The notes beneath the pieces were generated by a model that was given only the letters and a program-made list of their open reading frames with translations, was not told the DNA's origin and searched no databases. The translations under genes were made by a program, and so were the position numbers. This document shows, piece after piece, positions 12,860 to 23,467 of a DNA stretch of 64,000 bases. Source of the DNA: Amphibalanus amphitrite (lineage: Eukaryota > Arthropoda > Thecostraca > Balanomorpha > Balanidae); NCBI RefSeq assembly GCF_019059575.1, contig NW_024883464.1:17464-81463 (forward strand), in the 5' to 3' direction. Position 1 is the stretch's first letter; every line of letters starts with the position of its first letter.

Positions 12860-13450
12860 TGAAGGCTCAACTTGGCCTTTTCTGGACTCTGGGATCCAAC
12901 ACCAGCCCAAGCCTGTCTTTTAGGGTGCCACACTGACCCCTGAGGGTCCCATCCTTGCCTCAAGGACCCGCATTAGCCTTTGAGAGCCTAAGTCGTCTTT
13001 GATGGCCTCAAACTGCCATTTTCAGGCCCTGTACTGGTCTCTGAGGGCCTTAAACTGGCCTCTGAGGGCACAAACCAACCTCTAAAGGTCCCATACCGGT
13101 TTCTGATGGCCCATTTTCTGCCTCTGAGATCCAAGACTGACCCTTTTGTGCCTCTGAGGGCCCCGTACTGGCTTCTGAAGGATCGATACCGGTCTCTGAG
13201 GACCAATGTCAGTCTTATAAGGGCCTCACACTGACATCTGAGGCCCACATTAGCCTCTGATGGCTCCAAATTGAGACCCTATTTAGTCCCCAATCAGCCC
13301 ATAAGGTCTCTGATGGCCCTATTTTGTTGTGTGGCTGGGGACCCATGGCTTACACCTTTAGGCGTCACGCACTGGCCTCTGAGAGCCCACATTGGCCTCT
13401 GGGGTTCCATACGGGCCTTTGAGGCCCCTATGGCAATGGGCCCCTGTAAG
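12860..13450. repeat. Minisatellite, CCTCTGAGGGCC type (second array)
   Basis: About 15-18 degenerate units of 35-40 bases built on GGCCTCTGAGGGCC(C)ACACTGG. Wording resembles 34540-34620 inside the hAT element (CCAAACTGACACCTGAGG), which suggests a shared mobile source. Open frames through it are repeat artefacts. Confidence 0.8.
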
Positions 13451-13759
13451 CTAGCACCGCCCCCCCCCCTCCGAGGTTTGGCAAAGTTGCCAAGTTGCCC
13501 CCACCCCCAAACGCCAAGTCTGCTACCGCCCCTGCATTCAGATGCATCCATTGTAAAAAATAACTTGCACTGCAGTGATTGGGGGCTGGGGCACTGGCTG
13601 CTAGCAATTTTTTTTCCCGGGAAACCGAAGTGGTAGTTCCTACCGGACGTCTGGCCGGACCTTTATTTTTGCATTTGCTTCTGGGCAAATCGACGCCACT
13701 GGGTGGGCAATTGTGGTGACTGGGTAGGCATTTGCCCACCCAGTGGGTATGTTAGAGGA

Positions 13760-14430
13760 GGCCCTGCTCAGATGTCATCAAAGGCACTCAAATGGCATCA
13801 AAGTGCCCTCAGCCGACATCAAACGGCCTCAGAAGTCCTTAAAGGGCGCCAACGGGCCCTCCGCCGGCGTCAAACGCCTCCGAAGGCGTCAAAGGGTCCT
13901 TGGCTGGCGTCAGAAGGCCCCCAACTGGTATCAGAGCACCCTAAACTGGCGTCAGAGGGCCCTAAGCTAGCGTCAAATGGCCCTCCGAATACCTCAAAAG
14001 GGCCCTCAGCTGGGGTCAAAGGGCCCTCAGAAGGCCTTGAAGGGCGTGAAAAGACCATGAGATGGAGTCAAACGGCCCTCCGAAGGCCTCAAAGGGTCCT
14101 TAGCTGGCGTCAGAAGGCCCCCAGCTGGTGTCAGAGGGCTCTCAGATGACGTCGAACGGTCCTCAGCTGGTGTCACACGACCTTCAGAGGGCCTCAGAAG
14201 GCCCTCAACTGGCGTCAAAGGGTGCTTAAAAGGCCTCAAAGGGCCCTCAAATGGCGTCGAAGGGCCCTCAGCAGGCCTCAAAGGGTCCTCAGCTGACATC
14301 AAATGGCCCTCAGCTGGCGTCAAATGGCGCTCAGAAGGCCTCAAAGGGCCATCAGCTAGGTCCAAAGTGCCCTCAGCTGACGTCAAATGGCCCTCAGTAG
14401 GCCTCAAAGGGCCCTTAGATTTTCGGGCCC
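13760..14430. repeat. Minisatellite, GGCGTCAAAGGGCCCTCAG type (third array)
   Basis: More than twenty degenerate units of about 20-45 bases alternating CTCAGCTGGCGTCAAAGGGC and CAGAAGGCCTCAAAGGGCCC. Open frames on both strands across it are periodic low-complexity translations, not genes. Confidence 0.85.
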
Positions 14431-14439
14431 TTTGAGGGC

Positions 14440-15780
14440 TTCTTCGTTGTGACAGCGCTGCTTTGTCGGTGAGGTGCGCGGTCGCCGTGGGTCCCTCGCA
14501 CGCCGCCGGGACAGCGAGAGGTGGGTGATCGGGGCCGCCGTACGTGCCCTGGTACGGGCTTCCTGAATATCTGTTCCGACTGGTATTAGGAAAGTGAGCA
14601 TGCCGCCTCAAAGTTGTGTCTTTGTAGTAGGTAAGTGGTATAAAAATGAGAAGAAAAAAAAAACGTTAAATTGCTGGTCTGTGATCTCGCTACGTAATGA
14701 CTTTAATGTCAATGTGCCTTAGTAAATGCGCCCCGCTCATACACATCCGGACCAACCCGTGACAAGCCTCCGCTTCTAGCCAGGCTGGGTCGGTCGGCCG
14801 GCCGGCAGTCAGGCGCTACCCGCGCTGATTTCTGAGGGCCTTGCATCCACGCTTATTAATCGAATATTTTACGTGATTGTTAAGATGGTGATAATTACTC
14901 ACTGAATCGTATGTGAATGAAACATGCTGCGTAAACAAAAATGGAACATTAAATGCTTTGAAAATTGAACGGGTACTGAAGTAATTGTTTTATCATGTAT
15001 CGACAGAAGCTTAGTTTCAAGTCAACCGAAATATAATCGCGTTGGGGAACTTTTTCGGCTGGAGCCTGGGGCCCTTCGGCATGGAGGGCCCCAAGGCCAT
15101 CTATAGAAGGTACAGTCACTCCCCCGCCGACCAATCAGAGACAGATCCTGAGTGACGTCACCCCTGATGCTCCATTCCTTTACAACGTAAAAATGACTAA
15201 CTTAATTTGAAGATTTGTTGGCGACACTCTACACATATCGCTCAACCGTTGATGTCATTGGAAAGTCCAGCTAATTTTCTAGCGATAAAAAAGAGCAACA
15301 ATATGCTAAAAAATGGCCAGTTTTGAAGATATATAGGATTTAAAAATCCTCTGCAGTTGCAGGAAAGCAACGTAAAAACGCATCGAGCTTATATTTTTAC
15401 TATGAATAAGTCATTTTCAGTAAGTTTCTAGATATGGTATCGATTTATACAACAACTTTATTACAATATTTTTATTGCCTGGAACTTTATTTCAAAATAA
15501 TATTTTCAAAAATGGCAACTGTTGGCAAGTAGCTTTGAAGCGATTGTGGCGCATTATTGTCCTGAGGCCCCCTTATGATGTCATCAAAAGTGGAGTGACA
15601 TGGGTCTGGAGGGCCCAAGTTTGCAGGTCGTGCCCCCCCCCCCCCGTTCCGAAATCCTGTGTGCGCGCCTGTTTAGAGATATGCACCATCTATGCTCTTT
15701 GGAAGTGCCCCTACCCTCATTGAAGGTCGCCCCCATCACCAAGTGCACCCCCATCTCAAAAGCAAAAGTTACACCCCTGG
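14440..15780. other. Unassigned sequence
   Basis: No recognisable gene or paired terminal repeats. Features seen are an A-run near 14648, a CCCCCCCCCCCC run near 15633-15645 and scattered AT-rich stretches. Confidence 0.4.
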
Positions 15781-16230
15781 GTCAGGTCACCAGGTCAACC
15801 AAAATTTAGGTCATAAAAAAAAGTTTGTCCCCTCACCACAGCAAGAGTTTTCGAGCAAATATGTTCAAACTTCCAGGTTCAAATAAGCTTACCGATATGT
15901 GCAACATATGTTTCGGTTTTTGTTATATCCTTGACAGATCATGACCTGAGGTCACCAATGCTTACCATTACGGTCAATGGGGAAACGATTCAAACTAACA
16001 TGTTTGGGGTAAAATGAGAACTTACATGCATGAAACATTCATATCGTCTTCATATAATGAAGAGTACGTTATTGGAGGTGTCATGTCATATCAGGTCACA
16101 CGAGGTCACTGAGGTCAAACACTATTTTTGCATATACCTTGTACAGAAAAGTATGTTCAAAGTGTTAGCCTGACCTTGACCTGAGGTCATGCCAATTTCT
16201 CTAGCAAAGTATGTCATGTTGCATATCAAT
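15780..16230. mobile_element. GGTCA-rich relic, truncated near the PLE cluster
   Basis: Dense GGTCA/TGACC pentamers (for example TGACCTTGACCTGAGGTCAT) in the style of the TTAA-flanked elements further right. It stops about 60 bases before the (TA)n at 16295. No TTAA terminus is identifiable. Confidence 0.5.
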
Positions 16231-16292
16231 CGAATCACCTAAGTGAGTGCAATACCTTGGTTTGACTATTTTGTCGTTCAATATTGGAAATG

Positions 16293-16436
<144 letters not shown>

Positions 16437-16492
16437 TCTTCGATAGCTTCAGCGGTGGCAGAGTCGTCCCACTGTAGAGCATACTGAAGAAG

Positions 16493-17716
16493 TTGCTCTT
16501 GATGTGCACCACCGAGGCAGCGTTCAGGGGACCTGACGGCAAGCTGTATAGTCAGAAGGACGGCATAGCCATGGGGTCGCCGCTCGGACCATTGTTCGCG
16601 AACTTTTACATGGCCCGTCTCGAGAACACTGTGCTACAGGACATGGACGGACCACCAGAGCTGTACGCTCGATACGTAGACGACATATTCGTCTGCGTCC
16701 GTGATGAGGAGCATCTGAAGACGCTGAAGACGGCATTCGAAGAGGCTTCCGTCTTAAGGTTCACTTACGAGGTCGGCGGCAACAAGATTGCATTCCTCGA
16801 CACCATGGTCGAGAAGCTGGATGACGGCATGTGCAGTACCTCGGTCTACAGGAAGACAACGGACGAAGGACATTGTCTCAGCGCTCAGAGCGAGTGCCCT
16901 GAGCGGTACAAGCTGAGTGTGATCAAGGCATTTGTCAGGCGGGCTGTTAACAACAGTTCATCTTGGCAACATGTCCATGCAGAGCTCACCAGATCTCGTC
17001 AAATCCTCGTCAACAATGGATACAGCAATCACCTCGTCGATAATGAAATCAAAAGACAACTTGATGCCTGCCATCAGAGGAGCGAGAAAGGTGAGCAGAG
17101 TGAGCAGCAAGAGTGCGAGGAAAGTGGACAGAAGAACGATGAGAAAAGTCAAGACAAAACGGAGAAAACGGAGAAAATCAAACTGTTCTACCGCAGTCAA
17201 ATGAACACAGCCTACAAAACGGAAGAGAGGGTCATCCGAGATCTCATCTTGACTAACGTCAAGCCGACAGACCAGGCGAAGAAAGTGACACTCATCATAT
17301 ATTACAACACGAGGAAAACCGCAGATCTCGTCATGGTCAACAACATGTTCAAGAAGAAGACACGAGACAAGGACAACAGACACTTACAGCAAGCCAATGT
17401 AATTTATCAATTCAGTTGCCCCGAAGAAGGTTGTAGACTTCTCAACAAAGATAAATACATTGGCGCGACTACCACATCCCTGTCCAGACGACTTACAATG
17501 CATAAACAACAAGGCGCACTGAAGAATCACATGCACAAAGAACATGACAAGGACATCACACGACAAATTTTGGTGGACAATACCGAAATACTGTGCTCTA
17601 CCCATGACCAGCGAAGACTGTGGGTGTTGGAGGCGCTGTACATCCGTGAGTACTCGCCTCACATCAACAAGCAGCTCTACAAGTCGGGGTGCACGACACT
17701 CACGCTTTGGAGCTGA
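16493..17716 (+). CDS. PLE reverse transcriptase/GIY-YIG C-terminal fragment (PLE1)
   Basis: The 407-codon open frame begins just before RT motif B ([16 protein letters not shown], ~residues 24-39), then motif C YVDD (~61-64) and FLDTMVEK (motif D/E region), and ends with a Cys-pair motif CPEEGC (~305) followed by the GIY-YIG-like [14 protein letters not shown] (~317-330) and a conserved Glu in [14 protein letters not shown] motif A lies upstream and is missing, so the protein would be inactive as an RT alone. The frame is otherwise uninterrupted, suggesting a fairly young copy. A Lys/Glu-rich linker (~residues 195-225) separates RT and endonuclease. The first ATG is arbitrary because the element is 5'-truncated; coding similarity starts at about 16495. 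Confidence 0.88.
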   Translation: MLLMCTTEAAFRGPDGKLYSQKDGIAMGSPLGPLFANFYMARLENTVLQDMDGPPELYARYVDDIFVCVRDEEHLKTLKTAFEEASVLRFTYEVGGNKIAFLDTMVEKLDDGMCSTSVYRKTTDEGHCLSAQSECPERYKLSVIKAFVRRAVNNSSSWQHVHAELTRSRQILVNNGYSNHLVDNEIKRQLDACHQRSEKGEQSEQQECEESGQKNDEKSQDKTEKTEKIKLFYRSQMNTAYKTEERVIRDLILTNVKPTDQAKKVTLIIYYNTRKTADLVMVNNMFKKKTRDKDNRHLQQANVIYQFSCPEEGCRLLNKDKYIGATTTSLSRRLTMHKQQGALKNHMHKEHDKDITRQILVDNTEILCSTHDQRRLWVLEALYIREYSPHINKQLYKSGCTTLTLWS

Positions 17717-17977
17717 ACAATGCGATGGGTATTAGTGATATCGGATTTAGGAGGGCTATATGACGTTTAGAGTATCTATGTATCTGTGCATAGAAGGGTG
17801 TCATATTACCAAAATGTGTCATGTGTCATGCATCCAAGTGTGGAACGATGTAGGTATATTAGTTAGTGTGTTTACTGAATGTGACAACTGCAAGAGGCCT
17901 TAGCAATTTATCACGCACAATATGTATTTAGTTTTTCTCCCTTCCATTCTAATAGCAAACTTAGGCTCTGTGCTTTT

Positions 17978-18041
17978 ACAATTTAACCTTGTGATCATGA
18001 AGATGTAGATGTCTTCGAAAGCTTAAGGAATTTAATTTTGT
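17978..18041 (+). ncRNA. Hammerhead-type ribozyme, PLE1 (G3-C8 core)
   Basis: Core GUGAUCA at 17991-17997, extra U, stem II GAAGA/UCUUC (17999-18016), GAAA, self-complementary stem III AGCU, then U (predicted cleavage after 18024). Stem I pairs CCUU (17987-17990) with AAGG (18025-18028), with an outer helix ACAA/UUGU. Positions 3 and 8 are G and C instead of the usual C and G, a compensated change. The ATG follows 26 bases after the predicted cleavage point. Confidence 0.72.
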
Positions 18042-18335
18042 ATACATGTTATGTCTGAAACCTTTGCCAATATAATCGGACAATTATCAACATCTCTCAA
18101 GAAAACGATCCGAAAATACGAACACACAAATCGGAAGCTCATAAAAGCAGAATTCGCACTACGGTTCAATGAACAATATATATATTTGTAAAGTTAGGGA
18201 GCAGATTCTCTGATATACAGGTTTGATTGAATATGACAGCTAGTTGAGCGTTGATGATCTTCTTTTTGGTACTTTCTAGCAGTCGAAATACTTTTCTTTC
18301 TTCATCACACAATCTTGACAACACATCACGGGTAT

Positions 18336-18382
18336 TTATTTGCAACGTTTCACTCATTCGATGAGCATCATCAGGCATATGT
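18336..18382 (-). ncRNA. Hammerhead-type ribozyme, family H, left arm
   Basis: Mirror copy of the motif at 19192-19238. Core CUGAUGA lies at 18368-18374 on the minus strand, followed by stem II GCUCA/UGAGU, GAAA and stem III ACGU. Confidence 0.7.
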
Positions 18383-18518
18383 GTAATACAAGATATACAT
18401 ATGAATAATACGATGATCACAAGTAAATAAAAAGTATGCGGAGTCATATGTTAAAACAACATTCGTATTCGGCGTTCGATTATAAATGTACAGGTCGATG
18501 TTAACGTTAGGGTGTGAA

Positions 18519-18892
18519 AAGAATGCGTTTATGTCATCAGCGTGTTGTTTTTAATGACACAAGAGCACGTTCGGATGTTTTAGGAGACACTTCGTAGACA
18601 CAAGTACAAAAACATGCATATCGAACACTCAAAAACTCACAAATCCAAAACGACAAATCACACCCATGCTTTCCGGTCACTTTCCGGTACCTGTCCCGGG
18701 ACAGTGAAAAGAATGCGTTTATGTCATCAGCGTGTTGTTTTTAATGACACAAGAGCACGTTCGGATGTTTTAGGAGACACTTCGTAGACACAAGTACAAA
18801 AACATGCATATCGAACACTCAAAAACTCACAAATCCAAAACGACAAATCACACCCATGCTTTCCGGTCACTTTCCGGTACCTGTCCCGGGAC
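18519..18892. repeat. Tandem duplication of ~187 bp in the palindrome left arm
   Basis: Bases 18519-18705 (GTGAAAAGAATGCGTTTATG onward) repeat almost perfectly at 18706-18892. The right arm has the sequence once, in inverse orientation (18893-19065), so the duplication arose after or during formation of the palindrome. Confidence 0.9.
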
Positions 18893-19191
18893 AGTGACCG
18901 GAAAGCATGGGTGTGATTTGTCGTTTTGGATTTGTGAGTTTTTGAGTGTTCGATATGCATGTTTTTGTACTTGTGTCTACGAAGTGTCTCCTAAAACATC
19001 CGAACGTGCTCTTGTGTCAATAAAAACAACACGCTGATGACATAAACGCATTCTTTTCACACCCTAACGTTAACATCGACCTGTACATTTATAATCGAAC
19101 GCCGAATACGAATGTTGTTTTAACATATGACTCCGCATACTTTTTATTTACTTGTGATCATCGTATTATTCGTATGTATATCTTGTATTAC

Positions 19192-19238
19192 ACATATGCC
19201 TGATGATGCTCATCGAATGAGTGAAACGTTGCAAATAA
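19192..19238 (+). ncRNA. Hammerhead-type ribozyme, family H, right arm
   Basis: Core CUGAUGA at 19200-19206, extra U, stem II GCUCA/UGAGU with loop UCGAA, GAAA at 19223-19226, palindromic stem III ACGU, U as predicted cleavage base (19230). Stem I pairs GCAAAU (after cleavage) with AUAUGC (before the core) with one mismatch. Confidence 0.75.
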
Positions 19239-19353
19239 ATACCCGTGATGTGTTGTCAAGATTGTGTGATGAAGAAAGAAAAGTATTTCGACTGCTAGAA
19301 AGTACCAAAAAGAAGATCATCAACGCTCAACTAGCTGTCATATTCAATCAAAC

Positions 19354-19355
<2 letters not shown>

Positions 19356-19389
<34 letters not shown>
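19356..19389. repeat. (TA)n tract between convergent PLE ends
   Basis: A short TA run that closes the family H right arm (plus strand) on one side and the minus-strand PLE-B end on the other. Confidence 0.98.
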
Positions 19390-19392
<3 letters not shown>

Positions 19393-19414
19393 TGTAAAAA
19401 TATTCGTTAAAGTT

Positions 19415-19458
19415 CGACGCGTTTCGAATGTATTATACATTCATTTTCAAGTACACTG
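19415..19458 (-). ncRNA. Hammerhead-type ribozyme at PLE-B 3' end (U3-A8 core)
   Basis: Core UUGAAAA (19444-19450, minus), extra U, stem II GAAUGUA/UACAUUC, GAAA, palindromic stem III ACGCGU, C as predicted cleavage base. Same sequence as the copies at 22119-22162 and 24918-24965. Confidence 0.65.
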
Positions 19459-19595
19459 TGAGACACTCGTTCAAATAATGCGTACATGGACACGTTTGAA
19501 AAACAATATACAGGTCACGAGTAAAATCATAAATAACACTTTCAGTTTCAGCGCGCTATACTACAACAGTAAATATGATCACGTCACACATAGCG

Positions 19596-22097
19596 CTAGT
19601 CGGGTTGGGTAGCTTGTGTTGGTGTTGTTCTGCGTGTTTGTGGGTGTGATGTGTGCTGCATTGTACCCCAGAGAGCCAGTTTTTCTAGGCGTGCGTTTTT
19701 CTGTTCATTGATGCTTGGTGTGTGGTCTCTGATGTGTATGGCCTCTGTGATCTCTACGCGTCTGGGGTCACGGTTGGAGTGGATGATCGACGTGTTTTCT
19801 ACCAGGTGTTCTCTTGTCAGTCTAATGTTGTGTTTCTCCAGCATGTGTGTCTTGATTGCTCCCTCCTGTTTGTGCATGGTCAGACGACGAGACAAAGTGG
19901 TGCATGTGTATCCAACGTAGCTGATGTTCTGAAGCCTGCAATCTTCAGAGGGACAGTCAAATTGGTACACTACGTTGGTACGCATGAGCCGCTTAGTCTC
20001 AATCGGGTTGTTTTTCATGACCAGATGTTTCGTCTTTGTGCTCTGATAGTAAATGTGGAGCATGAGTTTGTCAGACTTGTCCTTGCATTCTACGTTTTTC
20101 GTAATGATGTGTTTAAGTATCCGCTCGTCTTTCTCATATTCTGTGTTCATGAAGTTGCGGTAATATAGGTGGTGTGATGTGCCCTGCAACTCCTGCATGT
20201 TTGTGTCGTTGTATTTTGTGTCAAGTTGTCGTTGGATTTCTGAGTCTATGTCTCCATTGCTGTAACCATTGTTAACTAGGAGCTGTTTGAGGCGCATAAA
20301 CTCTTCGTGCATGCTCTTGTTGGTGGAGCAAGTACGGATTGCCCTTTTGACAAATGCTCGGATCACACTGGTCTTGTACCTACTCGGGCATTCGCTGTTA
20401 GCGTTAAGTGTTTGGCCTGTGTTGGTGGGTTTGCGGTACACACTTGTGTGATACTGGTTTGCACCTCTTTCTACTAGCACGTCAAGGAAGGGCAAAACAT
20501 CGTCGCGACTTAATTCGTAAGTGAAGGTCAGTACGGAGTTCGATTCGAATTCGTTCACAAGTTTCAGCAAATGCTCACGGTCGTTTACATCCACAAAACA
20601 GTCGTCTACATATCGCACGTAAGTGCTCGGGGCGATGTCGGGGTCGCTGAGGACATGATTTTCGACGTGCGCCATGTAAAAGTTGGCAAAGAGGGGTCCC
20701 AAGGGTGACCCCATGGCCACGCCTTCCTTTTGGACATACAGTTGTCCATCTGGTCCCCTGAATGGTGCATCTTTAGTACATGCTTTGAGGAGTCTTTCAA
20801 GGATATTTCTAGACAAGTTTAGAGCAGGAAGGCCATTGCTACGTTTCTCATACACTTCATCTAAGATAATATCGATCGTTTCGTTGATTGGAACATTCGT
20901 GAACAAAGATTCGACGTCGATGGATGCAAGAATCCCACCTGCCTCTGGCTGTTTCGCACGAAGGATATCTAAAAACTCATCGGCAGAATTGATGCAAAAT
21001 TTGGCAGGTATGTATGGTTTTAACAGCTGATTGAGTCTCTTGGCTAGCTTATATGTGGACGTGCTCACCTGTGATATGATGGGCCTCAGAGGGTTGCCGT
21101 TCTTGTGTGTTTTTACCGTGCCGTAAAGGTATCCTGGGGTAAATTCACCGACAATAGTTTGAAAATGGACACCATCAATCACTGCGTTGGCACTTTTAAT
21201 GTCACGATTGACCTTTGCTTTCAGTTTCTTGGTAGGGTCTTCTTTTATCTTTTGGAACTTGGTTGTATCAGAAAGAATACCACTTAGCTTGCGAAGGTAC
21301 TCTTCCTTATCGAGTATCACGAAAATTGGAGACTTGTCGGCTCTTCTGATGATGATCTTATCGTTGTCTCTTAACTGCTTTGCGGCTTCCTTCAGTTCTT
21401 TCGTTAGTAGCTTGCTGTTCGAGTTGCCTCTCAGTTTGTTGCCTTCTCCTATGAGTTCGCCCTTCAGATCACCCTTGATTACGACTTTCTCATTCTTTTC
21501 AAGCTGAAGAATGTCCTGGTATAAAACTTCTAGTTCAGTTTTCTTGTCGATTCCTTTCCTTTTTGACTGAATGTGACAGTTCAGGCCCAAATTAAGGAAA
21601 TTATGCTGTTCATTCGTCAGTTCAATTGATGACAAATTGACGTACCCTTGTTTTTGTAGCGGTAAGTTGAAAGTGCCCCCATAGATATTCGACAGTTTCT
21701 TTGCTATCTTAGCCTTATTTGCATGGTTACAGTTTTCAGCTTTCTCATCTAGACATTTCAGTAACTCTTCTTTGATGCTGGCTTCTAAGTTTCTGTTGTT
21801 TAGTTCAGTATATAAGTTGCTTAACTTGTCTTGTATTTGAGAGCGGAGAGATTCCTTTTTCCTCAATTGCTCTTCGACAAGTTTCTTTCTAAAGTCTTTC
21901 GTAAATGCTTCGTTCTTGGCTGCCGGGTCGTGTAATCTTATGTTTGTAAACTTCGGCAATAAATCTTCTTTTAGACAAAGACCATTAAACGTAATAGCAC
22001 TTTCACATTTCGAAAGCTTTGTTTGTGTTTTTATGATCTTATTGACTATTTTCTTGCTGTTTTCGTCAATACGATGTATCAGATCGGCAAAGTTCAT
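19596..22097 (-). CDS. Penelope-like reverse transcriptase with GIY-YIG endonuclease, intact
   Basis: The 833-codon uninterrupted ORF has an N-terminal region rich in Lys/Glu helices (~1-240), RRADKS (~253), YGTVKTHK and PLRPIIS (~325-343), RT motif A SIDVESLFTNVP (~393-404), motif [17 protein letters not shown] (~459-474), motif C YVDD (~496-499) and LPFLDV (~535). C-terminal CPSEDC precedes the GIY-YIG-like SYVGYTCTTLSRRL (~726-739), with a conserved Glu in EITEAIHIRD (~785). PLE RTs copy RNA primed at cut target DNA, and the GIY-YIG nuclease makes the nick. The ATG is chosen because it lies 22 bases after the ribozyme cleavage point and matches starts in related copies. The full motif set makes this the most probable active protein in the window. 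Confidence 0.95.
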   Translation of the reverse strand: MNFADLIHRIDENSKKIVNKIIKTQTKLSKCESAITFNGLCLKEDLLPKFTNIRLHDPAAKNEAFTKDFRKKLVEEQLRKKESLRSQIQDKLSNLYTELNNRNLEASIKEELLKCLDEKAENCNHANKAKIAKKLSNIYGGTFNLPLQKQGYVNLSSIELTNEQHNFLNLGLNCHIQSKRKGIDKKTELEVLYQDILQLEKNEKVVIKGDLKGELIGEGNKLRGNSNSKLLTKELKEAAKQLRDNDKIIIRRADKSPIFVILDKEEYLRKLSGILSDTTKFQKIKEDPTKKLKAKVNRDIKSANAVIDGVHFQTIVGEFTPGYLYGTVKTHKNGNPLRPIISQVSTSTYKLAKRLNQLLKPYIPAKFCINSADEFLDILRAKQPEAGGILASIDVESLFTNVPINETIDIILDEVYEKRSNGLPALNLSRNILERLLKACTKDAPFRGPDGQLYVQKEGVAMGSPLGPLFANFYMAHVENHVLSDPDIAPSTYVRYVDDCFVDVNDREHLLKLVNEFESNSVLTFTYELSRDDVLPFLDVLVERGANQYHTSVYRKPTNTGQTLNANSECPSRYKTSVIRAFVKRAIRTCSTNKSMHEEFMRLKQLLVNNGYSNGDIDSEIQRQLDTKYNDTNMQELQGTSHHLYYRNFMNTEYEKDERILKHIITKNVECKDKSDKLMLHIYYQSTKTKHLVMKNNPIETKRLMRTNVVYQFDCPSEDCRLQNISYVGYTCTTLSRRLTMHKQEGAIKTHMLEKHNIRLTREHLVENTSIIHSNRDPRRVEITEAIHIRDHTPSINEQKNARLEKLALWGTMQHTSHPQTRRTTPTQATQPD

Positions 22098-22118
22098 GTA
22101 AAAATATTCGTTAAAGTT

Positions 22119-22162
22119 CGACGCGTTTCGAATGTATTATACATTCATTTTCAAGTACACTG
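22119..22162 (-). ncRNA. Hammerhead-type ribozyme in PLE-B leader (U3-A8 core)
   Basis: Core UUGAAAA at 22148-22154 (minus), extra U, stem II of 7 bp, GAAA at 22126-22129, stem III ACGCGU, predicted cleavage C, then 22 bases to the ORF ATG at 22097. Stem I is weak (G-C, a mismatch, then A-U and C-G). Located between tandem units A and B, where self-cleavage would free the B messenger. Confidence 0.65.
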
Positions 22163-22299
22163 TGAGACACTCGTTCAAATAATGCGTACATGGACACGTT
22201 TGAAAAACAATATACAGGTCACGAGTAAAATCATAAATAACACTTTCAGTTTCAGCGCGCTATACTACAACAGTAAATATGATCACGTCACACATAGCG

Positions 22300-23467
22300 C
22301 TAGTCGGGTTGGGTAGCTTGTGTTGGTGTTGTTCTGCGTGTTTGTGGGTGTGATGTGTGCTGCATTGTACCCCAGAGAGCCAGTTTTTCTAGGCGTGCGT
22401 TTTTCTGTTCATTGATGCTTGGTGTGTGGTCTCTGATGTGTATGGCCTCTGTGATCTCTACGCGTCTGGGGTCACGGTTGGAGTGGATGATCGACGTGTT
22501 TTCTACCAGGTGTTCTCTTGTCAGTCTAATGTTGTGTTTCTCCAGCATGTGTGTCTTGATTGCTCCCTCCTGTTTGTGCATGGTCAGACGACGAGACAAA
22601 GTGGTGCATGTGTATCCAACGTAGCTGATGTTCTGAAGCCTGCAATCTTCAGAGGGACAGTCAAATTGGTACACTACGTTGGTACGCATGAGCCGCTTAG
22701 TCTCAATCGGGTTGTTTTTCATGACCAGATGTTTCGTCTTTGTGCTCTGATAGTAAATGTGGAGCATGAGTTTGTCAGACTTGTCCTTGCATTCTACGTT
22801 TTTCGTAATGATGTGTTTAAGTATCCGCTCGTCTTTCTCATATTCTGTGTTCATGAAGTTGCGGTAATATAGGTGGTGTGATGTGCCCTGCAACTCCTGC
22901 ATGTTTGTGTCGTTGTATTTTGTGTCAAGTTGTCGTTGGATTTCTGAGTCTATGTCTCCATTGCTGTAACCATTGTTAACTAGGAGCTGTTTGAGGCGCA
23001 TAAACTCTTCGTGCATGCTCTTGTTGGTGGAGCAAGTACGGATTGCCCTTTTGACAAATGCTCGGATCACACTGGTCTTGTACCTACTCGGGCATTCGCT
23101 GTTAGCGTTAAGTGTTTGGCCTGTGTTGGTGGGTTTGCGGTACACACTTGTGTGATACTGGTTTGCACCTCTTTCTACTAGCACGTCAAGGAAGGGCAAA
23201 ACATCGTCGCGACTTAATTCGTAAGTGAAGGTCAGTACGGAGTTCGATTCGAATTCGTTCACAAGTTTCAGCAAATGCTCACGGTCGTTTACATCCACAA
23301 AACAGTCGTCTACATATCGCACGTAAGTGCTCGGGGCGATGTCGGGGTCGCTGAGGACATGATTTTCGACGTGCGCCATGTAAAAGTTGGCAAAGAGGGG
23401 TCCCAAGGGTGACCCCATGGCCACGCCTTCCTTTTGGACATACAGTTGTCCATCTGGTCCCCTGAAT
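22300..23467 (-). CDS. PLE-A: C-terminal RT/GIY-YIG fragment in tandem with PLE-B
   Basis: Minus-strand coding from RGPDGQLY just before RT motif B to the same stop as PLE-B; the protein is identical to the PLE-B C-terminus over ~374 residues. Motif A is missing, so it is 5'-truncated. Its 3' UTR and hammerhead lead straight into the PLE-B ATG, forming a truncated-plus-full head-to-tail dimer. Its 5' edge is the palindrome junction with PLE-C. The first in-frame ATG is at 23424 but coding similarity extends to 23466. Confidence 0.9.

Larger units (their letters stand above)
18185..19355. mobile_element. Head-to-head palindrome of PLE pseudo-LTR ends (family H)
   Basis: The left arm is the reverse complement of the right arm: both encode the same pseudo-LTR end (CIS..LLPNF or NQTC, preceded by a hammerhead motif) pointing outward to a (TA) tract. 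The centre lies near 18892 in GGTACCTGTCCCGGGACAG. Arms are about 500 bases and nearly identical; the left arm has an extra tandem copy of ~187 bases. No RT coding remains, so only the 3' end of the family is present, twice, in opposite orientation. Confidence 0.85.
19390..22316 (-). mobile_element. Penelope-like element PLE-B, full-length unit
   Basis: On the minus strand: leader/pseudo-LTR with hammerhead (22119-22162), ATG at 22097, complete ORF to 19596, ~140-bp 3' UTR, a second hammerhead (19415-19458), a repeated ATG at about 19392, then (TA)n. It joins directly upstream to the 3' part of another copy (PLE-A), giving the head-to-tail dimer typical of Penelope. The 3' region (19391-19612) and the upstream leader (22095-22316) appear identical by eye, consistent with very recent insertion. 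Confidence 0.92.

Noticed and set aside
14027-14611. 194-codon minus-strand frame rich in EGPLRPSEG
   Set aside because: Periodic product of the 13760-14430 array.
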